NCBI RefSeq assembly: GCF_001693435.1
Contig: NZ_CM004509.1
Coordinates: 1,674,001-1,738,000, forward strand
DNA from: Gilliamella sp. wkB7
Lineage (GTDB): Bacteria > Pseudomonadota > Gammaproteobacteria > Enterobacterales > Orbaceae
Direction of reading: 5' to 3'
Length of the DNA: 64,000 bases
A model generated the notes under the pieces. That model was given only the letters and a program-made list of their open reading frames with translations, made no database searches and had not been told where the DNA came from. A program made the position numbers and the translations under genes. Of the stretch, positions 34,763-45,729 are shown in pieces. The first letter of the stretch is position 1. Each line of letters starts with the position of its first letter.

Positions 34763-35767
34763 TTAATCTGAAAATTTAAACAAAGTTTTAATCACATTCT
34801 CACCCGTTAATGCATTAGCAAACCCTTGTTTTGCCTCTTCTGGAGTTAATATGGTGAGTAATTTCTTGTATGGAAAATCTTGTTGTATAAATTTGATTGC
34901 AGTTTCAAAATCTCTGGCTTCATATACTCGAGTACCAATAATCGTGAGTTCTTTAAATTCAATGTCGAGTAATTTAAATTCTGTTGGTTTTTTATATGAG
35001 CCTACAATTTCGATTGTTCCTTGAACTTTAACTAAATCAGTTAATTGCAAAGCAACGGATGGATGTGCAGCACAATCATAAACAATATCAGCGCCTATAT
35101 GATTGGTTAATTTTAAAACAGCAGTTAAAACATCTTCCTGTTTAGGATTAATGACGATAAAACCAAGTTCTTTGGCTAAATTAATACGGAAATCATTGGT
35201 TTCGATAACAATAACTTGTTTCGCGCCAGCAAGCTTTAATACACTGGCAACACATAATCCAATGGTACCTGCACCAAAAACGACCACTGAATCACCAACC
35301 TTAAATGGCGTTCTTGATACAGCATGAATTCCTACCGCTAATGGTTCAACAAAGGCACCTAGATCCATTGGAAAATCATCAGGTAGTATATGTATTTTGC
35401 TTTTATCTACTTTTACATATTCAGCCATACCACCTGCAGTATCAATACCATACAGTTTAAGCGTTTTACAAACATGGCTATTACCAGATTGACACGCTGA
35501 ACATTGACCGCAGGAAATAAGCGGACGAACACATACTTTCGTTCCTGTTGGTAATTGTTCATCACCATTGACGACATACCCTGAAAATTCATGACCTAAT
35601 ACTAAAGGCGCTTTTGCTCTTGGATGTACACCAAGATAAATATTGAGATCAGAACCACAAATTCCAGCATGACTTACTTTAATTAGTACTTCGTTTTCAT
35701 TAACTAATGGCTTGGATGTTTGTTCACAAACTACATTATTCGGTCCTTTATAAATTATTGCTTTCAT
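34763..35767 (-). CDS. Zinc-dependent alcohol/sugar-acid dehydrogenase
   Basis: Medium-chain dehydrogenase of 334 residues. Catalytic zinc ligands are in GICGSDLN and LGHEFSG; the structural zinc site has four cysteines in CGQCSACQSGNSHVC; the Rossmann motif is VVFGAGTIGLCVA. It is most like the RspB/YjjN/idonate-dehydrogenase branch that oxidises sugar acids or polyols. In this operon it could convert an aldonate (L-galactonate, L-gulonate or D-idonate type) to the ketone used downstream. The exact substrate cannot be assigned. Confidence 0.85.
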   Translation of the reverse strand: MKAIIYKGPNNVVCEQTSKPLVNENEVLIKVSHAGICGSDLNIYLGVHPRAKAPLVLGHEFSGYVVNGDEQLPTGTKVCVRPLISCGQCSACQSGNSHVCKTLKLYGIDTAGGMAEYVKVDKSKIHILPDDFPMDLGAFVEPLAVGIHAVSRTPFKVGDSVVVFGAGTIGLCVASVLKLAGAKQVIVIETNDFRINLAKELGFIVINPKQEDVLTAVLKLTNHIGADIVYDCAAHPSVALQLTDLVKVQGTIEIVGSYKKPTEFKLLDIEFKELTIIGTRVYEARDFETAIKFIQQDFPYKKLLTILTPEEAKQGFANALTGENVIKTLFKFSD

Positions 35768-35789
35768 TATTTATTTCCTTGATTTATTT

Positions 35790-36734
35790 TTAATTGTTTA
35801 GGCAATATAAAGGTTTTTCACCTTTAGCTAATCGGATAGCTTCTTGTGCAGCTTTACGTTTTAAATCTTTTTGGGATTGTTCGGAATACCAAGCTGCATG
35901 CGGGGTTGCAATAAAATTATCCAACTCGAATAACTTTCTATCTGTAGGGGGTTCATGCATAAATACATCAAGCGCTGCGCCTGCAATTGTCTTATTTAAT
36001 AAGGCCTGATAAAGTGCCTCTTCATTTATAATGCCTCCTCTTGCGGTATTAACTAAATAGCAATTTTTTTTCATTACTGAAAATTGCTCATAACTAATTA
36101 AATTTTGTGTTTGTTTAATTAGCGGCAGATTAAGTGAAATAATGTCTGACTCAGTTAATAATTTTTCAAAGTTAACGCACTCGATAAAATCGGGAAGATC
36201 TTCTTGCTTCGCTAGGGGATCAAAACCAATGACTTTAAGTCCAATGCCATGTAGTTTTTTAGCTAATGAAAGGCCAATTCTACCTAATCCGATAATACCT
36301 GCTGTTTGTTCTTGTAAACGATAGATTGGAATTGCTTTCTCATAAGCCCAAATTCCCTTTTTTGTATCATTAACAAATAATGGCAATTTTCTTGTTAGCG
36401 CCATGATGAGTGATAAGGCATGATCTGCCACTTCATTGGTACCATAATCAGGCACATTGCAAACTGCGACATTATTTTTTGTTGCAGACTCAATATCAAT
36501 GGTATTGACACCAACGCCGTAGCGTACAACACCCTTTAAATTTTTAAGATTATTTAAAACATCATCCGATATGGTTGCATATTGTAAAACTAAAGCATCA
36601 GCATCATGACAATATTTAATAATATCATCTGGTTGCGTAATGTTTAGTATGGCAAAATCGACACCATTTTGTGTAAAAGTTTGTTTTTCTATTTCCATGG
36701 ATTCATGGTCACAATCTGTAATATAAATCTTCAT
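35790..36734 (-). CDS. D-2-hydroxyacid dehydrogenase (C-terminal-binding-protein type)
   Basis: NAD-dependent D-isomer hydroxyacid dehydrogenase, 314 residues. Motifs: GVVRYGVGVNTID, NAD-binding GIIGLGRIGLSLAKKL, catalytic Arg in NTARGGIINEEAL, Glu in DVFMHEPP and His in FIATPHAAWYSE. Best described as a CtBP-like or phosphoglycerate-dehydrogenase-like enzyme; candidate substrates are hydroxypyruvate, glyoxylate or a 2-keto sugar acid. It is the promoter-proximal gene of the minus operon and starts 21 bp from a palindromic operator candidate, so it is directly under the control of that region. Confidence 0.85.
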   Translation of the reverse strand: MKIYITDCDHESMEIEKQTFTQNGVDFAILNITQPDDIIKYCHDADALVLQYATISDDVLNNLKNLKGVVRYGVGVNTIDIESATKNNVAVCNVPDYGTNEVADHALSLIMALTRKLPLFVNDTKKGIWAYEKAIPIYRLQEQTAGIIGLGRIGLSLAKKLHGIGLKVIGFDPLAKQEDLPDFIECVNFEKLLTESDIISLNLPLIKQTQNLISYEQFSVMKKNCYLVNTARGGIINEEALYQALLNKTIAGAALDVFMHEPPTDRKLFELDNFIATPHAAWYSEQSQKDLKRKAAQEAIRLAKGEKPLYCLNN

Positions 36735-36754
36735 CCATTCTCCTTAATTAAACC

Positions 36755-36767
36755 GGAATAACATTCC
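36755..36767. promoter_or_regulatory. Candidate IclR-family operator, copy 1
   Basis: GGAATAACATTCC: arms GGAAT/ATTCC around a 3-nt centre, 21 bp before the first gene of the minus operon. IclR-family operators commonly have this GGAA...TTCC form. Confidence 0.55.
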
Positions 36768-36793
36768 TAAATAATATTAATTAAGAATTTAAA

Positions 36794-36806
36794 AGAATAA
36801 TATTCC
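36794..36806. promoter_or_regulatory. Candidate IclR-family operator, copy 2 (degenerate)
   Basis: AGAATAATATTCC differs from copy 1 at two positions and lies between copy 1 and the CRP-type site. Confidence 0.4.
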
Positions 36807-36819
36807 ATTTTATTGTTAT

Positions 36820-36835
36820 TGTGATCGTAATCACA
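36820..36835. promoter_or_regulatory. CRP-type site for the sugar-acid operon
   Basis: TGTGATCGTAATCACA has both perfect CRP half-sites (TGTGA-N6-TCACA), about 86-101 bp before the first codon of the minus operon. Confidence 0.75.
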
Positions 36836-37037
36836 TAAAACTTTAATATTAAAAAATATCAATATACAGATAAATTAAATTATTTTAATTAGTTATATTT
36901 TATTTCCGTCGTTCTTTACTGTAAGTTTTTTTATCTTCTTTGCTATATAAAAATTATTTAGTTGCTTTTTGTTTATTTATTTTTATTAAAAAAATAAATT
37001 AAAATAATATTAATTTTCAATTAATTATTTTTTATTT

Positions 37038-37053
37038 GGTGATGTCTATCACA
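37038..37053. promoter_or_regulatory. CRP-type site on the kdgT side
   Basis: GGTGATGTCTATCACA has one mismatch to TGTGA-N6-TCACA and lies about 150 bp before kdgT. Confidence 0.6.
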
Positions 37054-37104
37054 AAACTATTAAGCAAATTTGATTTTATTTTATTATTTTATATATTCAA
37101 AAAA

Positions 37105-37117
37105 GGAATGTTATTCC
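37105..37117. promoter_or_regulatory. Candidate IclR-family operator, copy 3
   Basis: GGAATGTTATTCC is the exact reverse complement of copy 1, about 85 bp before kdgT, on the other side of the divergent region. Confidence 0.55.
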
Positions 37118-37201
37118 GAATATTTTATATTGTGCTTGGTGTTAATTGGATAGTCTAAATTAATTAATTTAAATCATGTTGTTATTTTTAAGGGATAGAT
37201 A

Positions 37202-38206
37202 ATGAAAATAAAAAAATTTATTGATCAAATACCTGGAGGACTAATGTTAATCCCTCTTTTCTTGGGAGCATTGTGTAATACATTTTTTCCTGGAGGAGGC
37301 AAATATTTAGGTTCTTTTTCAAATGGTTTGATTTCTGGCACAGTACCTATTTTGGCTGTTTGGTTTTTTTGTATGGGAGCATCTATAGAATTAAAAGCAA
37401 CAGGCATGATGTTAAGAAAATCAGGTGTATTGGTTGTGACCAAAATTGCTACAGCTTGGGTTGTTGCACTTATTGCCGGCACTTTTTGGAGTAAAGGTTA
37501 CATGGTTGAAGGAGGCATATTTGCTGGATTTTCTATTATTGCACTCGTTGCTTCAATGGATATGACTAATGGAGGATTATATGCAGCCTTAATGAACCAA
37601 TATGGCTCAAAAGAAGAGGCCGGTGCGTTTGTTTTAATGTCTTTAGAATCTGGACCTCTTATGACAATGGTTATTCTTGGTACTTCTGGGGTTGCTTCGT
37701 TTGAACCAAGACTATTTATCGGCGCAGTATTACCATTTTTAATTGGTTTTATGTTAGGAAACTTAGATTCTGATCTGCGTAAACTATTCGGTAGTGCCGT
37801 ACAAACATTAATTCCATTCTTTGCCTTTGCACTTGGTAACAGCATAAAACTACAAGTCATTTTTGAAACAGGATTAGCCGGTATTTTACTGGGTTTACTG
37901 GTGATCGTAATTACTGGTATTCCACTTATTTTGGCTGACAAATTCTTAGGTAAAGGTAACGGTACGGCAGGTGTTGCAGCATCAAGTTCGGCTGGCGCAG
38001 CAGTTGCAACACCTTTATTAATCGCTGAAATGGTACCCGAATTCGCACCTGTTGCCTCAGCAGCTACAGCAATGGTTGCAACCAGTGTGATTGTCACATC
38101 AATTATTGTGCCAATTATTACATCAATGTGGGCAAAAAAATTCAGCCCTAATTTTATTAAAAATGATACGCAATCTGAAATTTTAGCTGCAACAAAAGGC
38201 GAATAA
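37202..38206 (+). CDS. kdgT: 2-keto-3-deoxygluconate permease
   Basis: Inner-membrane proton symporter for KDG. The 334 residues match E. coli KdgT along the whole length: [75 protein letters not shown] and [23 protein letters not shown]. About ten hydrophobic segments. It is divergent from the KDG operon and probably cotranscribed with the small secreted-protein gene 37 bp downstream. Confidence 0.95.
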   Translation: MKIKKFIDQIPGGLMLIPLFLGALCNTFFPGGGKYLGSFSNGLISGTVPILAVWFFCMGASIELKATGMMLRKSGVLVVTKIATAWVVALIAGTFWSKGYMVEGGIFAGFSIIALVASMDMTNGGLYAALMNQYGSKEEAGAFVLMSLESGPLMTMVILGTSGVASFEPRLFIGAVLPFLIGFMLGNLDSDLRKLFGSAVQTLIPFFAFALGNSIKLQVIFETGLAGILLGLLVIVITGIPLILADKFLGKGNGTAGVAASSSAGAAVATPLLIAEMVPEFAPVASAATAMVATSVIVTSIIVPIITSMWAKKFSPNFIKNDTQSEILAATKGE

Positions 38207-38243
38207 AACGATTGAATTAATTGATCAACAAAGGAGAAATAAA

Positions 38244-38681
38244 ATGAATAAACTATTAAGTCTAGTATTATTAATGATGCTATCTATTGGTAGCAGTTAT
38301 GCAGTAACATCAAATAATCAATCTACTGTAGAACAAGCGGTAGAAACTATGCGTTTAGCGATGCTTAGTGCCGATAAAACTCAGTTAGAAAATGTGGCAT
38401 TACCATCTTTAACTTATGGTCATTCAAGTGCGGTTATCGAAAATAAGGCTGAGTTTGTGGATGCTATTGTCAGTGGCCGTTCTGGATTTATTACGCTTGA
38501 ATTTCAAGATCAATCCATTGTTACCGAAGGTGATACTGCAATTGTTCGTCATGTGTTTTCTGCTGATACAAATAATAGTGGCCAAAAAGGTAAAGTTAAA
38601 ATTGGCGTTATGCTAGTGTTTAAAAAAGCTGGTGAAGATTGGAAATTATTAGCTCGCCAAGCCTATAAACTTCCACAATAA
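38244..38681 (+). CDS. Secreted NTF2-like (DUF4440) protein
   Basis: A 145-residue protein with a signal peptide (MNKLLSLVLLMMLSIGSSYA) and an NTF2-like fold: LRLAMLSADKTQLENVALPSLTYGHSSAVIENKAEFVDAI, then TAIVRHVFSADT and a closing strand DWKLLARQAYKLP. This DUF4440-type cone fold often binds small ligands or acts as an isomerase-like scaffold. Cotranscription with kdgT suggests a periplasmic role in sugar-acid use, but no activity can be assigned. AAAGGAG is well placed before the ATG. Confidence 0.8.
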   Translation: MNKLLSLVLLMMLSIGSSYAVTSNNQSTVEQAVETMRLAMLSADKTQLENVALPSLTYGHSSAVIENKAEFVDAIVSGRSGFITLEFQDQSIVTEGDTAIVRHVFSADTNNSGQKGKVKIGVMLVFKKAGEDWKLLARQAYKLPQ

Positions 38682-39254
<573 letters not shown>

Positions 39255-39255
39255 A

Positions 39256-40203
39256 TCAAACAGCTTTAACTTCTATTCGTAGTTCTTTAGGAATTTCAAA
39301 AGTGATGTTTTCTAAAATCCCATCGGTTTCAATAAGTGATGTGCAACCTAAACCTTTTAAGTGCTCGATAACTTGCTGCACTAAAATATCTGGTGCTGAT
39401 GCGCCCGCGGTTACGCCAATTGTTCGTGCGTTAACTAACCACTCTTGTTGAATATCCGACGCATAATCGATTAAATAAGCATTTTTGCTGTTTCGTCGTG
39501 CGAGCTCTGCTAAACGATTTGAATTCGATGAGTTTTTAGATCCAACAACTAAAACAATATCAGCACGAGATGACAATTGTTTAACCGCTTGTTGGCGATT
39601 GGTTGTGGCGTAGCAAATATCATTTTTACGAGGACTACGAATATTTGGAAAACGTTGTTTTAACGCGGCAATAATTTCGGCTGTATCATCAACAGATAAG
39701 GTTGTCTGAGTGGTAAAGCAGAGATGATTTTCATCTTTAATTTTTAACTTATTTACATCTTCAGTCGATTCAATTAAATAGATGCCACCTTGAGGATTAT
39801 TGTATTGGCCCATAGTACCATCGACTTCAATATGACCTGCATGACCGATTAAAATAACCTCTTCACCTCGATAACTTGATCGAGCTACTTCCATATGCAC
39901 TTTGGTCACTAATGGACAAGTTGCATCAAAGATGCGCAATTTACGTTGTTTGGCTTCTTCTCGAACTGCTTTAGATACGCCATGTGCTGAGAAAATAAGG
40001 ATGGTATTATCAGGTACTTCACTGATATCTTCAATGAATATTGCACCTAACTGCTTAAGACGATTAACTACATAACGATTATGCACCACTTCATGGCGGA
40101 CATAAACAGGAGCACCAAAAAGTTCAATGGCTCGCTCAACAATGGTAATTGCGCGATCAACACCAGCACAAAATCCACGAGGATTAGCTAAAATTATTTG
40201 CAT
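39256..40203 (-). CDS. ispH: HMBPP reductase (LytB)
   Basis: 4Fe-4S enzyme that makes IPP and DMAPP in the last step of the MEP isoprenoid pathway. The cluster cysteines appear in [10 protein letters not shown] (Cys12), [11 protein letters not shown] (about Cys96) and [10 protein letters not shown] (about Cys197); the histidines EVVHNRYV and [11 protein letters not shown] are conserved. The start at 40203 gives [14 protein letters not shown] and 315 residues, as in E. coli; an upstream in-frame ATG would overlap lspA. It follows lspA with a 1-bp gap, without the fkpB gene present between them in E. coli. Confidence 0.95.
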   Translation of the reverse strand: MQIILANPRGFCAGVDRAITIVERAIELFGAPVYVRHEVVHNRYVVNRLKQLGAIFIEDISEVPDNTILIFSAHGVSKAVREEAKQRKLRIFDATCPLVTKVHMEVARSSYRGEEVILIGHAGHIEVDGTMGQYNNPQGGIYLIESTEDVNKLKIKDENHLCFTTQTTLSVDDTAEIIAALKQRFPNIRSPRKNDICYATTNRQQAVKQLSSRADIVLVVGSKNSSNSNRLAELARRNSKNAYLIDYASDIQQEWLVNARTIGVTAGASAPDILVQQVIEHLKGLGCTSLIETDGILENITFEIPKELRIEVKAV

Positions 40204-40204
40204 A

Positions 40205-40678
40205 TTACTCAGCAGTCTGTTTAGGTTTTTTATAGTTACAAAAAATAAATAATCCAATGCCTATACAGATAGCGCAATCTGCAACATTAAAAGTTGGATA
40301 GTGCCAACTACCAAAATTAACATCTAAAAAATCAACCACAAAACCATGGTAAAGGCGATCGAATAAATTACCTAATGCTCCACCTAAAATTAGTGATAAT
40401 GAGAAATTCTCTAATTTTTTTTGGCGTGAATTACGATAAAGCATATACATAATGACAACGCTGATAATCAAGGCAATAGCAACTAGCATTTCACGTTGTC
40501 CCTCGAAAAAACTAAACGCTGCGCCGATATTACGTACATAAGTAATAGAGAAGAACGGTAAAAGATTTACTGATTCAAACAGAGAAAATTTATCAATAAT
40601 AAAAAACTTACTTGCGATATCAATTACAAAAATCACAATTGTAACGAGTAACCAGTAAAGTCCATTATCTTTTTTCAT
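40205..40678 (-). CDS. lspA: Lipoprotein signal peptidase
   Basis: Membrane aspartyl protease (signal peptidase II) that cleaves prolipoproteins before the lipid-modified cysteine. The 157 residues have four membrane helices and the conserved blocks [30 protein letters not shown] and [10 protein letters not shown], containing the two catalytic aspartates. Middle gene of ribF-ileS-lspA-ispH. A GC-rich perfect hairpin lies between it and ileS. Confidence 0.95.
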   Translation of the reverse strand: MKKDNGLYWLLVTIVIFVIDIASKFFIIDKFSLFESVNLLPFFSITYVRNIGAAFSFFEGQREMLVAIALIISVVIMYMLYRNSRQKKLENFSLSLILGGALGNLFDRLYHGFVVDFLDVNFGSWHYPTFNVADCAICIGIGLFIFCNYKKPKQTAE

Positions 40679-40701
40679 ATAGTATGCTCATTATTATATT
40701 T

Positions 40702-40721
40702 CCGCCGACAGGTGTCGGCGG
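40702..40721. other. GC-rich perfect hairpin between ileS and lspA
   Basis: CCGCCGACA / TGTCGGCGG with GG between, a 20-bp perfect palindrome that stands out in very AT-rich DNA. No T-run follows on the transcribed (minus) strand, so it is not a classical terminator; an mRNA-stability or processing element is possible. Confidence 0.6.
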
Positions 40722-40785
40722 TAAAAATATTGAATTGCTATAGATTTTATTCTATAGCGTTTTTTAAATGTCGAATTATTAATGA

Positions 40786-43593
40786 CTAGGCGAAATGTCT
40801 AACTTCACCCTTACCATTAATATTTTCTTCACAGCGTTTACATAAATGCGTGGTTGGTTCGTTATCGATAGTATAGTGCCAGCAACGAGGACATTTATCG
40901 CCTTGTGCTTTAGCTAGTTCAATTTTTAATCCATCAATATCACTTTGTACTGCATCTGCTGGTGCCGCTTGTAATGGCTTAACACTCGCTTGTGAGGTGA
41001 GTAATACAAAGCGTAATTCGTTTTCTAGTTTAGCTAAAGTTGCCATGATATCTTCATTAGCATAAAGGGTTACCGCAGCTTCAAGAGCCCCACCTATCAC
41101 TTTATCATTACGACCTTGCTCAAGCACTTTATTTACTTCACTACGAATCGCTAAAATTTGTGCCCAATATTCACTATTTAATGTTTCACTTTCTGATAAT
41201 GTAAATAGTTTTGTATACCACTCATCTTCAAAAACAAATTCCTGTTTTTCTGCTGCTGGTATATATTGCCAAATTTCATCTGCAGTGAAAGATAAAATTG
41301 GGGCAATCCAACGTACCATCGCTTGTGCAATATGATATAGCGCAGTTTGACAACTATGACGAGCAACACTATCACTTTTAGCCGTATATTGACGATCTTT
41401 GATGATATCTAAATAGAAAGAGCCCATTTCGATTGAGCAAAATTGCATAATACGTTGTACCACTTTGTGGAAATCATAGTTTTCATAAGCCTGAATGATT
41501 TGCTCTTGGGCTTCTTTAGCCATACTCACTGCCCAACGATCAAGTACAACCATATCTTCAGGTTTTATCATATCTTTGACTGGATCGAAACCATTTAAGT
41601 TTGCCAGTAAGAAACGTGCAGTATTACGGATACGACGATAGCTGTCCGCAGCGCGCTTGATGATTTCATCTGAATAGCTCATTTCGCCTGAATAATCGGT
41701 AGAGGCGATCCATAAACGTAAAATATCGGCACCTAATTTATTCATAACTTCTTGAGGAGTCACAATGTTACCGAGTGATTTAGACATCTTACGACCTTGT
41801 CCATCAACCACAAAACCGTGAGTTAAAACTTGTTTGTAAGGTGCTTTATTATCAATAGCTGTTGATAACATTAATGATGACATAAACCAACCACGATGCT
41901 GATCGGATCCCTCTAAATACATATCGGCTTCGTGTCCTGCAAATTCAGGACGAACACCAACCACTGAATAGAAAGTTGATCCTGAATCAAACCATACATC
42001 TAATGTGTCGGGTACTTTACGGTAATCATCGGCATCAGGGCCAAGTAGATCTTTAATATCGGCATCCCACCAAGCTTGAATCCCATTTTGTTCAACTAAT
42101 TTAGCTACTTTTTCAACAAGTTCTAAAGTATCTGGATGCAGTTCTTCCGTTTCTTTATGTACGAATAGCGTCATCGGTACGCCCCATGTACGTTGGCGAG
42201 AAATACACCAGTCAGGGCGATTTGCTACCATGGTTTCAATACGTGCTTGTCCCCAATCTGGGATCCAACGGACTTGTTTAATCTCTTTTAATGATTGAGC
42301 ACGTAAACCTTGTTTATCCATGCTGATAAACCATTGTGGTGTTGCACGGTAGATAACAGGGGTTTTATGTCGCCAACAGCATGGGTAGCTATGTTCAATA
42401 TTTTCAAAGTGTAGTAACGCATTGCGTTCTTTTAATAGTTCAACTACTACTTTATTGGCTTTAAAAACAAATAAACCATCTAAACCAGCGCCAGTTCCCG
42501 GCAAGTAACAACCATTTCCTCCAACAGGATTGGCCACTTCAAGACCATATTTTTGACCGACAATAAAGTCTTCAGCACCGTGTCCAGGTGCGGTATGTAC
42601 AGCGCCTGTACCTGCATCAACCGTAACATGTTCACCAAGAACAATTGGTTCATCAAAATCAAGGAAAGGGTGTTTGAAACGTAGTAATTCAAGATCCTTA
42701 CCATGGCAAGAACCTAAGATTGCCCAATCAGTGATATCGGCACGTTTCATTACTGATTCAACTAATTCTGCTGCCAAAATTAAGCATTCTTTATCGTTGA
42801 TCTGTACTAGTTGATATTCTACCGTTTCATTAAGTGCGATTCCTCGGCTAGCAGGAAGAGTCCAAGGTGTTGTTGTCCAGATAACGGCATTAATCGTTAA
42901 ATCAGTATTAATACCAAATTTATTCGCCACCGTTTGATTATCAGTTGCTTTGAATTTTACATCAATTGCAGGTGATGATTTATCGTAATATTCTACTTCC
43001 GCTTCCGCTAATGCAGACATACAGTCAGTACACCAATAAACAGGTTTAGCACCCTTTACTAAATGCCCATTTTTTATTACTTTACCTAATGCACGAATAA
43101 TATTTGCTTCAGTATCGTAATTCATTGTGCGATAAGGGTTTTGCCAGTCACCTAATACGCCCATTCGGATAAAGTCGGCTTTTTGTAGTTCAACTTGCGA
43201 AGCGGCATAATCACGACAAATTTGACGAAATTCAGCTGGCGTTACTTTTACGCCTGGTTTCCCGACTTGTTCTTCAACCTTTTGCTCAATGGGTAAACCA
43301 TGACAATCCCATCCTGGAATATACGGGGAGTCATAACCACTTAACCCTTTTGATTTGATGATAATGTCTTTAATAATTTTATTGACAGCATGACCAATAT
43401 GAAGTTTACCGTTTGCATAAGGAGGGCCATCATGCAAAATAAAGGCTTTTTTACCTTTTTTTACTTGGCGGATTTTACGATAAAGCTCTTTATCATACCA
43501 ATTTTGCAACATCGCAGGTTCACGTTTAGCAAGATCGCCTCGCATTGGAAACCCAGTTTCCGGTAAATTCAATGTATTTTTATAATCTGTCAT
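40786..43593 (-). CDS. ileS: Isoleucyl-tRNA synthetase
   Basis: Class I synthetase of 935 residues (E. coli 938). HIGH-type motif [17 protein letters not shown] near residue 57, editing domain ([14 protein letters not shown]) in the middle, KMSKS motif [10 protein letters not shown] near 605, and a C-terminal zinc finger [21 protein letters not shown]. All parts are intact. It follows ribF by 37 bp and precedes lspA by about 107 bp, the conserved order. Confidence 0.97.
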   Translation of the reverse strand: MTDYKNTLNLPETGFPMRGDLAKREPAMLQNWYDKELYRKIRQVKKGKKAFILHDGPPYANGKLHIGHAVNKIIKDIIIKSKGLSGYDSPYIPGWDCHGLPIEQKVEEQVGKPGVKVTPAEFRQICRDYAASQVELQKADFIRMGVLGDWQNPYRTMNYDTEANIIRALGKVIKNGHLVKGAKPVYWCTDCMSALAEAEVEYYDKSSPAIDVKFKATDNQTVANKFGINTDLTINAVIWTTTPWTLPASRGIALNETVEYQLVQINDKECLILAAELVESVMKRADITDWAILGSCHGKDLELLRFKHPFLDFDEPIVLGEHVTVDAGTGAVHTAPGHGAEDFIVGQKYGLEVANPVGGNGCYLPGTGAGLDGLFVFKANKVVVELLKERNALLHFENIEHSYPCCWRHKTPVIYRATPQWFISMDKQGLRAQSLKEIKQVRWIPDWGQARIETMVANRPDWCISRQRTWGVPMTLFVHKETEELHPDTLELVEKVAKLVEQNGIQAWWDADIKDLLGPDADDYRKVPDTLDVWFDSGSTFYSVVGVRPEFAGHEADMYLEGSDQHRGWFMSSLMLSTAIDNKAPYKQVLTHGFVVDGQGRKMSKSLGNIVTPQEVMNKLGADILRLWIASTDYSGEMSYSDEIIKRAADSYRRIRNTARFLLANLNGFDPVKDMIKPEDMVVLDRWAVSMAKEAQEQIIQAYENYDFHKVVQRIMQFCSIEMGSFYLDIIKDRQYTAKSDSVARHSCQTALYHIAQAMVRWIAPILSFTADEIWQYIPAAEKQEFVFEDEWYTKLFTLSESETLNSEYWAQILAIRSEVNKVLEQGRNDKVIGGALEAAVTLYANEDIMATLAKLENELRFVLLTSQASVKPLQAAPADAVQSDIDGLKIELAKAQGDKCPRCWHYTIDNEPTTHLCKRCEENINGKGEVRHFA

Positions 43594-43630
43594 GCTGATT
43601 TATTCCAGTTAATTTTGTTGATACTACTTT

Positions 43631-44569
43631 TTAATTGGTTAATTTTGCACTGATCTCTTTCGCAGTGCAAATATCTTGTGTTATTTGTTCTTTTAAGTCT
43701 GACAATGAATCAAATTTTTTCTCATCACGTAATTTATAAACAAAGGTAACGTCTAAATATTGTCCATAAATATCACCTGAAAAGTCAAACAGATTCACCT
43801 CTAATATTGCTTTTTTGCCTTGAATTGTGGGTCTTATCCCTATGTTGGCAATACCCTGATAATCTTGATTACTACAGCAGTTTTTGACTTTAACCAGATA
43901 AACACCTTGTAGCGCTGGTTTTTTGCGATGTAGATGAATATTGGCTGTGGGAAACCCTAATTGTCTAGCTAAAGCATTGCCATGTATTACACGCCCTTCA
44001 ATAGTATAATCACGTCCTAAAAGGGAATGTGCTAATTTAAAGTCGCTATTTAATAACGCTTCTCGCACCGCAGTGCTACTGATTCTTAAGTTATTCCAAA
44101 CCAATGTTGGCATACTTTGAACGACAAAGTGATGGTTGTGAGCATAATTTTGTAAAAGATGAATATCGCCTTTACGCTCATGACCAAATCGAAAATCATC
44201 ACCAATAGCAATATATTTAGCTTTTAATTTGTTAATTAACCAATCTTGAATAAAAGTATTGGCTGACATATTGGCAAAGGTTTGGGTGAATGGAACCGCA
44301 ATAATATAGTCGATACCGAGCTTTTCAATTAACATCACTTTTTCTTTAAATGAAGTTAATCTTGCTGGGGCTTGTTGCTTGCAAAAAAACTCTAATGGTT
44401 GAGGTTCAAATAACATAACCACTGTGGGTAAATTTAATTTTTTACCTTGTTCTATTAAATGGTTAATTAATTGTTGGTGTCCTAAATGCACACCATCAAA
44501 ATTGCCCAATGTTAGTACACATTGAGTAAATTCATTGTTTAAATTGCCAATACCGCGGATTATCTTCAT
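43631..44569 (-). CDS. ribF: Bifunctional riboflavin kinase / FAD synthetase
   Basis: Makes FMN and FAD from riboflavin. The 312 residues contain the N-terminal FAD-synthetase nucleotidyltransferase domain (LTLGNFDGVHLGHQQLI, IGDDFRFGHERKGD, RISSTAVREAL) and the C-terminal kinase domain (GRVIHGNALARQLGFPTANI, GIANIGIRPTIQ). First gene of ribF-ileS-lspA-ispH. The upstream neighbours usual in E. coli (rpsT, murJ) are not adjacent: folE lies there, also on the minus strand, across a 299-bp gap. Confidence 0.95.
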   Translation of the reverse strand: MKIIRGIGNLNNEFTQCVLTLGNFDGVHLGHQQLINHLIEQGKKLNLPTVVMLFEPQPLEFFCKQQAPARLTSFKEKVMLIEKLGIDYIIAVPFTQTFANMSANTFIQDWLINKLKAKYIAIGDDFRFGHERKGDIHLLQNYAHNHHFVVQSMPTLVWNNLRISSTAVREALLNSDFKLAHSLLGRDYTIEGRVIHGNALARQLGFPTANIHLHRKKPALQGVYLVKVKNCCSNQDYQGIANIGIRPTIQGKKAILEVNLFDFSGDIYGQYLDVTFVYKLRDEKKFDSLSDLKEQITQDICTAKEISAKLTN

Positions 44570-44701
44570 TAAAGCGTGTTAATTAATTGTTATGTTTTAA
44601 CTAAAATAGTTGCCAATTATACCAATCTTTCTTGAAGATGCACGCAATAACAACTGTGCTTTTTATGGTTATATATGGAATATTATGCTTATTGAATAAA
44701 T

Positions 44702-44727
44702 AAGACTTGATTGTGATATCAAGTCTT
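44702..44727. terminator. Hairpin between folE and ribF, possible folE terminator
   Basis: AAGACTTGAT / ATCAAGTCTT, a perfect 10-bp stem with a short loop. Read on the minus strand it is followed by an imperfect T-rich tract (ATTTATTC), so termination of folE is plausible but weak. The rest of the 299-bp gap holds no gene. Confidence 0.4.
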
Positions 44728-44868
44728 AACGCATATTTTAGGTTTGCGTAAATTAATATTGATTATTAGATAAAATTTCACAACAAAATAGCTCATTAGC
44801 TTGTTATGTATACTTTTATTACTTTACTGATAAATAACACATCGTATTGGTATATATCTATAATTTTA

Positions 44869-45528
44869 TTAATAGTGTTTTAATGCCCTTAAAAATTCTT
44901 GCCGAGTGCTTGGATTGGTTTTAAATCCTCCACCTAAGGCGGTTGTTGTCGTTAGACTGTTCGAATCTTTAATTCCGCGAGCTTTTACGCAATAGTGTGT
45001 GGCATCAATTGAAACAGCAACATTAACCGTTCCTAACAGAGTTTGCAGTGCAACCAAAATTTGTTGGGTTAATCTTTCTTGTACTTGTGGACGTTGTGAA
45101 AAAAACTCAACAATCCTATTAATTTTTGATAGACCGATCACTTTATCTTTTGGGATATAAGAAACTGTAGCTTTGCCATCGATAGTGACAAAATGGTGTT
45201 CACACACACTCGTTAAAGTAATATCCCGAACGGTTATCATTTCATCAACCTGCATTTTATTTTCAATTAGGGTGATTTTTGGGAAGTTATGATAGTTAAG
45301 TCCAGAAAAGATTTCGTCAACATACATCTTTGCAACGCGGTGCGGAGTTTCAGCGAGGCTATCGTCACTCAAATCAAGTTCCATAAGCTTCATAATTTCT
45401 CGAAAGTGTGCTTCAATTTTAGCTTTCCGTTCACTACTATCCATATCTAAACGACTTGATGGGGTTTCAAGATTTTTAGCGGCGAGAGCTTCTTTGACTT
45501 TTTGCGCAGCAAGACTTAATTCTGTCAT
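44869..45528 (-). CDS. folE: GTP cyclohydrolase I
   Basis: Zinc enzyme for the first step of folate (and queuosine/pterin) synthesis, GTP to dihydroneopterin triphosphate. The 219 residues include the zinc-site motifs [15 protein letters not shown] and [12 protein letters not shown], plus [26 protein letters not shown]. Length is close to the E. coli enzyme (222). It is divergent from polA across a 201-bp region holding a repeat copy. Confidence 0.96.
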   Translation of the reverse strand: MTELSLAAQKVKEALAAKNLETPSSRLDMDSSERKAKIEAHFREIMKLMELDLSDDSLAETPHRVAKMYVDEIFSGLNYHNFPKITLIENKMQVDEMITVRDITLTSVCEHHFVTIDGKATVSYIPKDKVIGLSKINRIVEFFSQRPQVQERLTQQILVALQTLLGTVNVAVSIDATHYCVKARGIKDSNSLTTTTALGGGFKTNPSTRQEFLRALKHY

Positions 45529-45603
45529 CTATTACATACTCAGGCGAAAACAAAAGCAGTATTATATAACACTTATTAAACAATATACAGTTGTTTACTG
45601 GTT

Positions 45604-45644
45604 TTTTATACTGAAACGTATACTTAACCTGAAACTTTTTTACA
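45604..45644 (+). repeat. 41-bp intergenic repeat, copy 2
   Basis: TTTTATACTGAAACGTAT followed by ACTTAACCTGAAAC and TTTTTTACA. It differs from copy 3 at about three of 41 positions. It lies between folE and polA, about 86 bp before the polA start. Its left half contains the palindrome ATAC-N6-GTAT. Confidence 0.8.
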
Positions 45645-45729
45645 TTATATTATGGTCATGAATAAGAATATTAAGGTTAATTAGGTTATACTATCAGCCA
45701 TTGACTTGAATAACATTTGGGTAATAGAA

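Larger units (their letters stand above)
36735..37201. promoter_or_regulatory. Divergent control region of the sugar-acid operon and kdgT
   Basis: A 467-bp gene-free, extremely AT-rich region. From left to right: palindrome GGAATAACATTCC (36755-36767), related AGAATAATATTCC (36794-36806), CRP-type site (36820-36835), second CRP-type site (37038-37053), and GGAATGTTATTCC (37105-37117), the exact reverse complement of the first palindrome. This suggests cAMP-CRP activation and repression by a local IclR protein on both sides. AAGGGA precedes the kdgT ATG. Confidence 0.7.

Noticed and set aside
37498..38097. A 199-residue minus-strand frame opposite kdgT.
   Set aside because: It is a shadow of the strongly conserved kdgT frame.
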